Position numbers and translations under genes: made by a program. A stretch of 64,000 nucleotides of DNA from Episyrphus balteatus (taxonomy: Eukaryota; Arthropoda; Insecta; Diptera; Syrphidae), in NCBI RefSeq assembly GCF_945859705.1, contig NC_079135.1:83584253-83648252 (forward strand), written 5' to 3'. The notes beneath the pieces are model-generated. The model saw only the letters and a list, made by a program, of their open reading frames with translations. It searched no databases and had not been told where the DNA came from. Shown here piece by piece: positions 47,062-57,030 of this stretch (position 1 is the stretch's first letter; each line of letters starts with the position of its first letter).

Positions 47062-47898
47062 ACTATAGAGTAATGTAAGATTTGTCAGGAAAATAACACA
47101 AATAAAAGTGGTTTTCTGTAAAGTTGGTTTACGCGAGGAAAATTTTACGTGATAAGGTCATAAGAAAATATGTTGTTTACGCTAGATAAAAAAAAAAAAT
47201 GATTTAAAAATAATTTTTCGTCCACTTTTTTTTTTCTTAATCATATTGTCAATTTTGTATATGAAAAGTTTACAAAACAATTATACCATCTAAAAGCCTA
47301 ATATTTTTTTAAGAAGTCTAGATATACCTAGTCTTTACCGAAATAAAAAAGATTTTAATAAAAAATGCTTAAAAACGGTAAAAATGATTTTTTTTGTGAA
47401 AATCGCTAGAGCCGTTTTTTTTTAAGAGCCATATATATAAAAAATACTGATTTTAGGAAAAAGATATTAGTATCAGTCGAAAGGTATGACTCTAACCTTT
47501 CATTTGGTACCGAAATTGTTTTTCTAGGTTCTATACTTCGGATGCTATGAAGATTTGTTTCGAAAAAATCCGATTTTTCTGATGTTTTCGTCCCCAACTT
47601 CAGTATCAAATATCTCGAAATCCCTAAAAGCATTTTTGAAAATATTTGGCTCACTAATAGAGCTCAATATAAGCTTTCATTTGATACTAGTCTCGTCGGT
47701 GTACGCCCTGGGCCCAGGCTCCATAGAAAAATGGGTCATCTCTTTTCCAAAAAAAATTGGAGTGCCATTATACCTAATATAACAAAATATTAGCTGTAAC
47801 TTAAAAACAAAGCTTCAATAACATTCATTTATTGATTAATAAGGGACTTTATGCTGTTCAACAAAAAAGTTTTGATTCATTACACCGGCACAAAAAAA
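47062..47898. other. AT-rich DNA; AGAGCCGTTTT motif
   Basis: No gene. TCGCTAGAGCCGTTTTTT at 47402 belongs to the recurring AGAGCCGTTT motif. A GC-richer block (GTACGCCCTGGGCCCAGGCT near 47700) has a local GCCTGGGCCCAGGC-like palindrome. Confidence 0.4.
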
Positions 47899-48163
47899 AA
47901 AGTGACATGTACCAGGAACCAGACCTATCTTTCTATATGTTTTCGGGCACGCTGAATCCGAATTTCAAGTCCGTTTGGCCCGGTCACAATCCAGTTTTGA
48001 GCTGTGACTGCATTTTGTTTGAATTTTTATGATTTTTTTTTTAGTTTTTTGCATTTTTCTCAAAACTGAAGAATATTCGGGCAAAACGGACTTGAAATTC
48101 GAATTCAGCGGGTCCAAAAACATATAGAAAGATAGGTCTGGTTCTTGGTACATGACACTTTTT
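47899..48163. mobile_element. Hairpin MITE (~265 bp)
   Basis: The left arm contains GTGACATGTACCAGGAACCA, then GACCTATCTTTCTATATGTT. The right arm carries the complement AACATATAGAAAGATAGGTC, then TGGTTCTTGGTACATGACAC. Pairing continues through AATTTCAAGTCCGTTT against AAACGGACTTGAAATT and reaches within ~20 bp of the centre. A-runs and T-runs flank the two ends. No coding content; superfamily unknown. Confidence 0.82.
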
Positions 48164-48595
48164 TTTTAATCCTATTTTTTGAACATTGATCAATCCCACC
48201 TATGAGCTCTGAAAATTTGAACAAGCTATCCACTTTGTCAAAGGTACCTTTTGCATTGTTTATAAAAAACGTATTTAACTTTTTAGCATATTTTCAACAC
48301 CATTCTTCTCTCTGCGACTTACCGTCTGGAAAATAATTTTTGAATTAAGAGTTTTTGAGTAAAAGATGATAAAAATTAATTTGTTCGAAAAAAAAACGAA
48401 TGGCCGCTATCTGTCCCTATCTTTTTCTACTCATTAAATAGAGACAGCAATAGTCGAAATGTTAACGTATGATCGTAATCGTGTGCAGTGATTCGACCCC
48501 TGCCTCTGACTCTATTAAATTATTTATTGTGTAAATATTGCTTAAATATTTGTAATTTGAAGTTATTGATTGATTAAATACTTTTTTCCAAACAA

Positions 48596-48942
48596 TGTCA
48601 CACCTGTTACAAAAATATATCAGACCCGTTAAATTTTTTAATTTTATAAAAAACACAACATTTTATAAATTTATTTAAAATATTAGAAACGTAATAAAGT
48701 CTTTTTTCATATTGAATACGAAATATCCACTACTTTTCAATCAAAAATCTACAATATTGGCTTCTAGAGCTCCTAGGAGCAGACTAATGTCACACCCGTT
48801 ACATCTACTCTTAAGACTTTGTGACGTTGACAGAAAGCTTAAATTAACAACTAAAGCATTAGGTGTTGAAGATATTAAATACCTTATTTAGTGAATAGTA
48901 CATAAACCAGGAACAAAAAAATTATTGTATCACACCCGTTAC
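48596..48942. repeat. Dispersed TCACACCCGTTAC motif (four copies)
   Basis: TGTCACACCTGTTAC (48596), TCAGACCCGTTAAA (48620), TGTCACACCCGTTAC (48788) and TATCACACCCGTTAC (48928) lie within 350 bp of otherwise AT-rich DNA, all in the same orientation. They may be subterminal repeats of an unrecognised element or binding sites. Confidence 0.55.
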
Positions 48943-50794
48943 AATGGAAATACGAAAAAACATAAAAAAACATTTGTTTTAATTTAAATATTAATTATGA
49001 AATAGAACTTGAAATCACTTTTACTTTAATAGCACTTAATAATCACTTAATATAGTAGGTACACTATAAATTATTTGCCTTATCAATAGCTCTCATGGCA
49101 CTAAATATTTTCAATTTAGTCAACATTGACCAAACTATGTGTGTATAGGTATCCTTTGGAACATCCCTGATGTTTATACTACTAGGAACTACATAAATGT
49201 ATGTATTTCCATTTAAAATTTAGGTCTTCACATGAATTGAATGAATATTTCATCCACTTCTCCCACATAACTCATTTGATTCCCATTAGAATCTCCAATA
49301 TTATTTATACCTCCATGTCCATCATTGTCGCACACTCGCACTCGGTTAGACATAGCCATAAGCTATATAAGAACAATAGAGATAATCCTGAATTGGATTT
49401 TCACTAAATTAGATTCAGTCTTCCTTTGAGAAGAGACTGACGGACGTAGTGCAAAAGTAGGTACACAGTCATGCACATAGCTTCCTTCCACACAAACATA
49501 CACTCCATAGCACACTAATATCCTTTTCGTGGCTTTGCCACTAGAATTGTATACTAGTGTATAAGCGCCTTCGCTTTCGCCACCACCAGCACAGTAGCTG
49601 CCTTCGCACTCAGGAACTCAATCCTGTATCCTGTACAATGCATCATCTCAATAGGAAATAATTTGTCTCATGCCGGTTTTCAGCACCCCTGCTCTCTTTT
49701 CGAATTGTTGTGATAAATAATTGCTATTGCGATGAACCCACAAAACCCCTACCCAGTTAAAGAAGATGTAGCACACCGCTTTTCGCTTGTGCGATGCTTT
49801 TGTGAACCCAATGAGCGATTTTGGGGTTGTCTGAAAGCATATCTCTTTAATGAAAGGTCAGATCCCAAGTTGTCTAGGGTAAAAATGTACATTATACTGA
49901 TGCGTAGCCTAAATAATCGCCAAGCTGTATAGTTCGGTTTAAATAATAGTTTTAGATAGGTATGTGAAAGTTTGAGGAACTATTTATAGGAGTGACATTA
50001 CCGAACAGTTACTTAGAAGGGGAGGTCTTGAAATGTTGATGATGAATGTTTGGGTTTTGCTGGGAGTTCTCAAAATCTCAGCACATACCTAACCCATCAT
50101 GACTCAAAAAACCTTTGAAAATTATTGCCTTTAGTATTGGCAAGGAACAGGGAAAAAATATGAAGACTGAAAATTGCGAATCACATTAACTTTAAGTTAA
50201 GATATCTCGAACAAAAAAAGAGATATCGGAAATATTTAAACAGTTTTTGAAAGAAGAAGTTTTTGCAGACTCTATTAAAAACTACGATGAAACGTATTTC
50301 CTTGCCTAATAGCAGAGTTAGCCTTAAAAAATATAAAAATATTTTTTTTCTTTAAAACCAATTTAATTAAGTCTTCATATCCTTTTGTTTGAAGGCCCGT
50401 TTCATCTATCATCTGTTTATCATAGTTCTTGAATTTAAATTCATTGCATAACCTCTTCGTATACGCAAATACGCATAATATCTATCTCATTACTAAGTAT
50501 TATTGTTCTACAGATTATTACTAGCCGTTCGATTGGATTTACGAGCATATGAGCTCTATATGCATTTAATTTACACATAATTATGTGGAAATCAATATTA
50601 TATTGTCTGCTCATTGATGTAATTGGACTTTCGAAGAAATTAATTTGAACAATTTTGTTACCTTTCCTATAATGTGAAAGTACACAAAATACACTCTCTT
50701 GATTTAATTTCAAAACAATGTGAAGATTGTTGACCATCATGGAAATGGAGGACTTAAGGTTGTATCACATAAAACAAATGTTTCTCCTATGGTT
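48943..50794. other. Apparently single-copy DNA without a supported gene
   Basis: Open frames at 49732 (+, 66 codons, Met-Asn-Pro-Gln-Asn start) and 50441-50740 (-, 99 codons) have mixed amino-acid composition but no domain I recognise and no neighbouring exon signals. The 49440-49680 part is less AT-rich. I do not call them genes. Confidence 0.4.
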
Positions 50795-51350
50795 TTAAGG
50801 TTATAGCCTACGCGGATGATGTGGCAATTGCCAGTCAAAGACACTTGCAGAACTGCTACAAACAGCTTTAAACAAGCTAATTCACTGGGCTAGAGGATGT
50901 GGATTGGATATTAATCCCCACAAAACGGAACTTGTCCTCTTCACGAGGAAATACAAGATTCCAGACTTTAAACTCCCTACAATTAAAGATTTAACACTTA
51001 CTCTATCCGATCACGCTAAATATCTAGGACTCATTTTTAATAAAAACCTGACCTGGAAGCTCAATATTGAAGAAAGTGTTAAGAAAGCCAATATGGCACT
51101 CTTTTCATGCAAAAAAAGCCATTGGTGGCAAATGGGGCTTTTCTCCTAACATTATTGCACACTGGCTATGCATATCGGCCATAAGACCAATACTTACATA
51201 CGGGATGGTAGTTTGGTGGACCGCACTGGACAAAGCGATAAACTTAAACAAGCTTATTAAAGTCCAAAGGTCAGCTTTTGCATATGTGCATAAGCGGTGC
51301 GCTAAGTTCAAACCCCTTCTGACGCCCTCGACATACTACTAAATCTCACA
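50795..51350 (+). pseudogene. Reverse transcriptase C-terminal fragment (frameshifted)
   Basis: Reads AYADDVAIASQ, then after a one-base shift TLAELLQTALNKLIHWARG, then DINPHKTELVLFTRKYKI and YLGLIFNKNLTWKLNIEES. A second shift lies at the A-run near 51107, after which ALFSCKK continues as AIGGKWGFSPNIIAHW, SAIRPILTYGMVVWW and IKVQRSAF. The catalytic YADD is kept, but everything upstream is missing and there are at least two frameshifts, so it cannot be functional. Confidence 0.85.
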
Positions 51351-51975
51351 CCCCTAGACATTTTCAGCAAACAAGTAGCAGCAAACTCAGCTACTCGTCT
51401 AAAAGCAACCTCTCAGTGGACCAGTAATCATATTCTAAAAAAAACTAACATTCTAAACAACTTCGGATTCATTCCGGATCGTTTAGACTATACTACACCT
51501 CAATTGGTGTTCGATAATAATTTCCAGAACTCTATTCCCTCCAGAACTGAATGGGAGGACCTTAGTACTCTGGACAATGACTCTTTACACTTCTATACTG
51601 ACGGTTCAAAAACCAACGAAGGTGTAGGAAGTGGTAAATTCTCAGAAAAACTGAATCTCAGTCTTTTCTTCCGCCTACCAGACCAATGTAGCGTGTTCCA
51701 AACAAAAATTCTGGCGATTAAGGAGGTTCTCTCTTGGTTCGGATATTCGGATCTTCTCGGACAGCCAAGCAGCTATTAAATCTCTTGCCTCTGTCACTAG
51801 AAATTCAATCACGGTCGTCGACTGTCAAACATCTCTAAGGGAGATGTCCAAGCAGTTTTACATTTACCTCATATGGGTGCCGGGACATTCCAGGCAATTG
51901 TAGGGCAGACGAACTTGCCAAACAAGGAACAATCACTTCTCTACAACCAGAAAGGAAAAATACAGGAATACCTTA
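51330..51975 (+). pseudogene. RNase H domain fragment (frameshifted)
   Basis: Contains LDILLNLTPLDIFSKQVAA, then FYTDGSKTNEGVGSGKFSE (first catalytic Asp) and QCSVFQTKILAIKEVLSWF. The expected catalytic Glu of the FQAE motif is replaced (FQTK) here. IRIFSDSQAAIKSLA, with the third catalytic residue, follows after a shift near 51750. The region then reads IWVPGHS with the GNCRADELAKQGT part in another frame. It has several shifts and one catalytic substitution. Confidence 0.82.
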
Positions 51976-52065
51976 TATAGACTTGAAACGTTTAAAGGGT
52001 TTGTTGAATTTAAACAGAATGCATATTACACTGTCTAATAGGTAGATACGCAAAAAGAATGGGCG

Positions 52066-52719
52066 TTAGGGTGCTTCTTATATGGTCGAAAAAATCTTTT
52101 TTTTTCGATTTTTTAATGGGACACCCAGAACATTATGTTCTACCATATAAGCATAGTGTATGGTATTTTTTTCCGATTTTTATATTAAAATTTAGGGGTC
52201 GCTACCATTCACTAAAGATTTAATTAAAAAAAAAAGATCAATTTCAACAAATTTTTTTTGTTACAATACAAAGTACGTTTAAGACCCGATTTTTCAATCT
52301 TCTAATAAACAGTCAGTTAACTGTCTGTCGAATAAAGATATTAGGCTCATAAACAATCAGACAAAATCATTGATTTTTTCAATTAAGCTATTCTACAGAA
52401 TAACACAAAAAAATGTCAAATTCAAAAATATTCAAAATTAAACTTCATTTTTATTCCGCTGTATTTTTATCAAAACTTCTTTCAAAACAGTTAAAGATTT
52501 AATATAAAGTACTTAATTCTGATTACAAATTTTAAAATTTTCTGAGAAAAAAAAAAAAAAAAAAATTTGGTGTATTTTTCAAAACTTTGAGTTGTGGTAG
52601 CGACTAGAACGTGTTTAAACTGGACCAAATTTGACCCAATTTATATTTAAGGCAGGAAGAACAAAATGAAAGGTTGTCCCATTAAAATTTCGAAAATTGA
52701 TTTTTAAGAAGCACCCTAA
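52066..52719. mobile_element. TTAGGGTGCTTCTTA-ended MITE with 6-bp target duplication
   Basis: The ends TTAGGGTGCTTCTTA (52066) and TAAGAAGCACCCTAA (ending 52719) are inverted repeats. TGGGCG is present just outside both (52060-52065 and 52720-52725). Removing the 654-bp element and one TGGGCG rejoins the interrupted LINE frame into the finger region (AKRMGVFFNDFCRSC), which independently confirms the boundaries. No coding capacity. Confidence 0.92.
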
Positions 52720-52928
52720 TGGGCGTGTTCTTTAACGATTTCTGCAGAAGTTGCATGGATGAAGAAGAAGAGGAAACTGTTCAACATCTTCTGTGCACCT
52801 GCCCTGCTCTCTCTATTAGAAGGAAACTCCATCTAGGAGAACGATTCTACGAGGACACTAGCGATCTAGTAAAAACGGATGTTAAAAGTCTATCACTATT
52901 CATTAGTAGCTCCGAGTGGTTCGGCTAG
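52720..52928 (+). pseudogene. C-terminal Cys/His finger of the RNase H-bearing LINE
   Basis: FNDFCRSCMDEEEEETVQHL followed by LCTCPALSIRRK forms a C-x2-C...H-x2/3-C-type finger at the very C terminus, typical after RNase H in this LINE group. The frame ends at TAG at 52926. The 5' side is separated from the rest of the gene by the nested MITE. Confidence 0.8.
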
Positions 52929-53046
52929 TGAGTTCCTAACTTACAAGTCATCTGTGGTATCACAATGGATCCTTAAGGGTCTAAGTGTGTTGGGTAATTT
53001 GCCTGACAACCACTACTACCTAACCTAACCTAACCTAACCTAACCT
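52929..53046 (+). other. LINE 3' end with (TAACC)n tail
   Basis: After the stop codon a short 3' UTR ends in CCACTACTACCTAACCTAAC and further CTAAC copies. This is the element's 3' tail, not telomeric DNA. Confidence 0.75.
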
Positions 53047-53063
53047 CGTCAGAAAATCTAGTA

Positions 53064-54048
53064 TACACGGAAAAAAAGGTCACCTTAACCCTTTGCTTCC
53101 TAGTTGTTTCACCATGAAACCACATATTAATTATTTTTTATTTTTTATTGCAATAACCAAAATTTTAAAATTATTGCATGAGCTATTGCATTATGAGTAG
53201 TACGACTAACAAAAAATTTAATATCTGTATAAAAGTTAATATTTAATTAAAAAAAAAATGCAGGATTTGTGAGGGTTTTCTCAATTTTTCAAGTAGCCTT
53301 AAGCTTAGAGCTATAAAATTACATAACGGTAACACTGAAAGAGAATGATAATAACGGTTCTTCAATCTATGGAATACGTAAACATGTTTTTCATCAGAAA
53401 ATTTCCAATCTAAATACTAGTTTAATAAGACTTTTTGGTAAAACACATTTGTTTATACGCGCATTTTTATCTTTTAGTTTTTTTTTACTAAAAGGTGGAC
53501 TTCAACTTTTGTACTTTCAGCTCAAAACATTCCTTATACAATGTAATTATTAGTTCATCATCATTATTTTTTCGTTTTGGTGTGTAATTAGAAAATATCA
53601 AAACTTTTTCTCAAGATTTTTTTAATTTTTCGTGAAAAAAATTTAAAAAAAAAAGCCCACCTTAAATCCCACCATCTCAAAACAGTGCGATTTCCGCTTA
53701 AAATAAATAGAATCCGCTTAAATTCTGTTAAATTTAAGGTGAACTTCATTTAATTTAAATATGAATTTTCATCTTAAAAAAACCGACATAAAATAAAAAT
53801 TTAAAAACTATTGTTATACTTCAGCTTTAGTTGCAATAATCATACTTATTTCCAACCGTGAGATAGGCTCATGATAAACCCAGTGACTGTCATTTTCTTT
53901 CTTCAATTAAAATGTTTTTACATACAAATAAAAATTATTTCCGCTTAAATTAATTGGATATATATTATATTTGCACATAATTTAAGACAAAAGTCATCTT
54001 GACAAAAAACCATTCAGAAATTTCTAGATGACTTTGTTTTTCCGTGTA
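53064..54048. mobile_element. TACACGGAAAAA-ended element (985 bp)
   Basis: TACACGGAAAAAAAGGTCAC (53064) pairs with GACTTTGTTTTTCCGTGTA (ending 54048). Subterminal and internal CCGCTTAAATT / TTTAAGGTGAAC repeats occur in both orientations. A partial inverted relative lies at 18232-18590. No transposase frame. Family not recognised; no clear target duplication beyond TA/GTA. Confidence 0.72.
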
Positions 54049-55180
54049 CAATTAATGAGAAATAATTTCATCCTTAGCGGATATACTTACATTTTGATCC
54101 AAATAGTTAGTACAACACTATAAATTTTATAAAGGTTGTTATCTCAATTATAAAGCATTCTCTCGAGTCACGTTATACCTATCAATTCTTAATTCCGTAG
54201 AAGCTGTTGATATTGTAAATTTAAATACAAGCTTTAAAAAATTAAATTCAGTTTTTGTTTTCTTAACTACCTATTTTCGTTTGTGTATGTGTCACGACTC
54301 TGTTTATTTTTCTTTATGCTCAAATATTGGCAATCACTTTTATTAAAGGAATCGATTTTTAAAGCACACACACAAATCTTGACAGAAATGTCCTCAAATT
54401 TCTAATTTTAGAAAATCTTTAATAGCCACATTAAAAAATTGACTTCTCCGAAATCTGTCAATTTCTGCAATTTTAACGTTTCATTGTTGTTAAGAATAGG
54501 ATTGATATTTCTATAAAAAAAAACATCTAAAGTTTACTTATTTACTTGTCACATACGAGTTATTTTGATAATAATAAAAAATGTTTGACTTTATAGTTCA
54601 ATAAATTTAAAAATTATTTTGTGATGTATTTATACCAATTTTATTCAGAATTATTAATTAATTTAAAGTAGACTTTTTAAACAATAATGGTTTGATAAAT
54701 TGATTGCGTGATTAAATTATACTCTGTGTGACTTGAAACTTTCAAGAACACTATAAAATATTTTGAAATGAAAACCTTGCATGCTTATAACACTTCTCTC
54801 ACCAAAGAATCAATTTACATTGTAATCATAAAGAAGACAAGAGTGATTAATCTCAAAGTGACATAGCAGGTAATATCAACAAAACAATTTTATTTGTCGA
54901 CAGATAAATGTATTTGTCTTTGATATCATCAAAATGAAAATCCTTTTTTTTTTTTTTGTTGAATTTTCATATTAAATTGAAAACCTCCCTAAACACTCGT
55001 TCTGCAAAAAGACTCTAGAAAAATGACATCGAGCAAACACAATTCATAATACAAGAAGTACGAATAAATTAACAAACATAAATCAAACACGAAAGTTCTT
55101 AATACCAGCAATAATCCTAAATTTAATCAAGCAATGAACTTGTCACCGTTGTCGTCGTCATCGTCGAACAAGAACAAAAA
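54049..55180. other. AT-rich DNA without recognisable genes
   Basis: No coding sequence or element end was recognised. It directly precedes the possible promoter at 55195. Confidence 0.45.
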
Positions 55181-55194
55181 CTCTCAAGTCGCGA

Positions 55195-55300
55195 CTCTGT
55201 TCAGTTTGTTCAGTGAAACTTCTTTTTGTTCTTGTTGGTTTGTGAGTTTTGCGTGTGTATTCACACGCGAAATATAAAAGATACACAAAGAATGGTAAGC
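55195..55300 (+). promoter_or_regulatory. Possible initiator promoter and first exon with splice donor
   Basis: Two insect initiator matches (TCAGTT at 55201 and TCAGTG at 55210) lie in less AT-rich sequence. About 90 bp downstream stands AAGAATGGTAAGC, an ATG directly followed by a strong GTAAGC splice donor (55295). This is the arrangement of a short first exon whose coding part would begin across the intron. GTTGTCGTCGTCATCGTCG sits just upstream. No TATA box at -30 and no second exon could be identified, so a gene starting here is a suggestion only. Confidence 0.28.
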
Positions 55301-56679
55301 TTATTTAATTCGCCTAATAAAAACTCATAAAAAGAAAATATTGTAGTAAGACAATTCAGCCGCCCACAAAACGATGACGATGACGGTGGTGGTTGTGGGG
55401 CTCGCATCGAGTCGACTACTGCTTCCGGCATCCACATCACACCGGAAGAATAAACAGGGTGTTTATTGAATTAAAAAGACATTTTTCAGTCTTTTTCTTT
55501 TACATTTTTAAATCATGTAGTCAATTTTAATCCAGGAATGATTTTTTCTTATGGATTTTCTGAAAATAAAAGTTGACTTTGGAGATAAACTGTTTGAAAA
55601 TGCTAACAAGTTAATGAATTGCATCCGGTTCTTATAAAAAAAAAAACAAACCTAAAGCCAAGTACGCCGCTGAAGCTAAAGGATAAACCCCATTCAAAAA
55701 TGGTTTACCGAAATCGTAACGAAAATTTTTATGAAGTTTTATATAAATATAAAAAGCGCGCATTCAGAACTGTATTCAAGATGTATAAATGAAAAATTTC
55801 TAATCACAAATTACGAATTTTCTTTCATAGATTTAAAAATAATCACTAAAAATTTTTATTTCTTCAATAGAAAAATGATACGCACACACCTCAGTGACCC
55901 ATATTGCTTTGTAGAAAAATTCATTTTTAGCTTTAAACAAACTTGAACAGTCAAACGCACAACTTAGATACATAAGGTAAAATGTAAAGTGGTTCCCGCA
56001 AGTCCATCTGTCTGCCAGTCAGTATTTATTAAAAGCAACAATTTAAACCGATTATTGGCCAATTTACTCAAAATTTGGTGTTTAACGTTTTTTTGTAGGT
56101 GCCAAAAAGTTTTTTGGAAGCAATATTTGGAACCAAAAGCAACAGTACATAGGTATACCTGCCATACACCAATATTAGAAAAGTTCGATCTTCTCAAAAA
56201 AGGGCTCCTACGATTTTGTAAATTGATAAATTCTTACTTTTATTCAAAAATTTCACGCAAGAAGGAACAGTTATTTTGTTAAATTGTTTAAAATTTTTTG
56301 TTTTTCAACAAGGCCTTCCTTTTGCGTGGTTTGTTATGGTTTTACTCTATTTTGCATGCTTACTTTAATAAGCTAAAAAAAACATGTACTAAACCCCTGT
56401 TTATACTTTTTCGAAAACGGTGTTTAATGTAGACAAGAAACTCATCAAACATTTTTACTTTAAGGCTATATCTAAAAAATGGCCTTATTAGTCTACATCA
56501 ACATACACCTATTTCAAATAAGATAAAACTTTAACCCTCTTGGGACGCCTTCTAGCGTCAAAGTAAAAATCTGAAAAAAATTAGGGGATTCTTTTTTTGT
56601 ATTATTTTGAAATATTTTTTTTTCACCTGATTCTCGAAAAAAAACCCTAAATAACGAACGGACTAATGTATGTGTGTTT
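55301..56679. other. Apparently single-copy DNA without a supported gene
   Basis: If the upstream first exon is real this would be intron. Contains a GATGACGATGACGGTGGTGG patch near 55374 and overlapping short frames near 55980-56280 on both strands that match nothing I recognise. Confidence 0.4.
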
Positions 56680-57030
56680 AAACGATGCGCTAAGGTCAAC
56701 CACTTCGGACGGCCTCGACATTCTACTAGATTTCAGAACCCTAGTCATCTACAGCAAACTCAGCTACCTACTTGTCTTAAGGCAACCCATTCCGGATCAC
56801 TCTGGTAAATCTGATTATTTTCTTCGGCCTACCAGACCATTGTAGCGTGTTCCAAGCAGAAATTCTGGCGATTAAGAAAATTTTAACTTGGTTCAGAGAA
56901 AACGTATATACGAATATTCGAATCTTCTCGGCTAGGCGGCCATTAATTCTCTTGCCTCTCTCAATACAAATTCAATAACTGCCAAACATTTAGAAGGGAG
57001 ATGTCTGAATAGTTCAACATTCACCTCACA
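56680..57030 (+). pseudogene. Second fragment of the RNase H-bearing LINE
   Basis: Matches 51290-51850: CGATGCGCTAAGGTCAA, GGCCTCGACATTCTACTAGA, then with an internal deletion CTACCAGACCATTGTAGCGT, TTCCAAGCAGAAATTCTGGC and ATTCGAATCTTCTCGG. It translates as HCSVFQAEILAIKK, keeping the RNase H glutamate that the 51-kb copy has lost. Stops and deletions show that it is an old fragment. The YTDGS part is deleted. Confidence 0.72.

Larger units (their letters stand above)
50795..53046 (+). mobile_element. Degraded RNase H-bearing non-LTR retrotransposon, 3' part
   Basis: This is the 3' half of a LINE of the RNase H-containing group (I/R1/LOA-like). It starts inside the reverse transcriptase at AYADDVAIA (50806) and runs through the connection region, an RNase H domain and a C-terminal Cys/His finger. 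The 3' end is CTACCTAACC followed by TAACC repeats to 53046. The element is truncated at 5', which is typical of incomplete reverse transcription. It carries several frameshifts and a 654-bp nested MITE. Confidence 0.85.

Noticed and set aside
48470..48515. tRNA-like T-arm (complement of GATTCGACCCCTGC)
   Set aside because: No A-box, anticodon arm or acceptor stem could be found at the right distance on the minus strand.
49732..49932. 66-codon frame MNPQNPYPVKEDV...
   Set aside because: It looks slightly more protein-like than most, but I see no domain, splice site or poly(A) signal that supports a gene.
50441..50740. 99-codon minus-strand frame of mixed composition
   Set aside because: It has no recognisable domain, promoter or exon context. 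Frames of this length occur by chance over 64 kb, so a conservation test would be needed.
53022..53046. CCTAACCTAACC run as insect telomeric repeat
   Set aside because: It directly follows the LINE stop codon and 3' UTR and is too short; the unit is the LINE tail. Insect telomeres use TTAGG, but flies generally lack it and nothing else here suggests a chromosome end.
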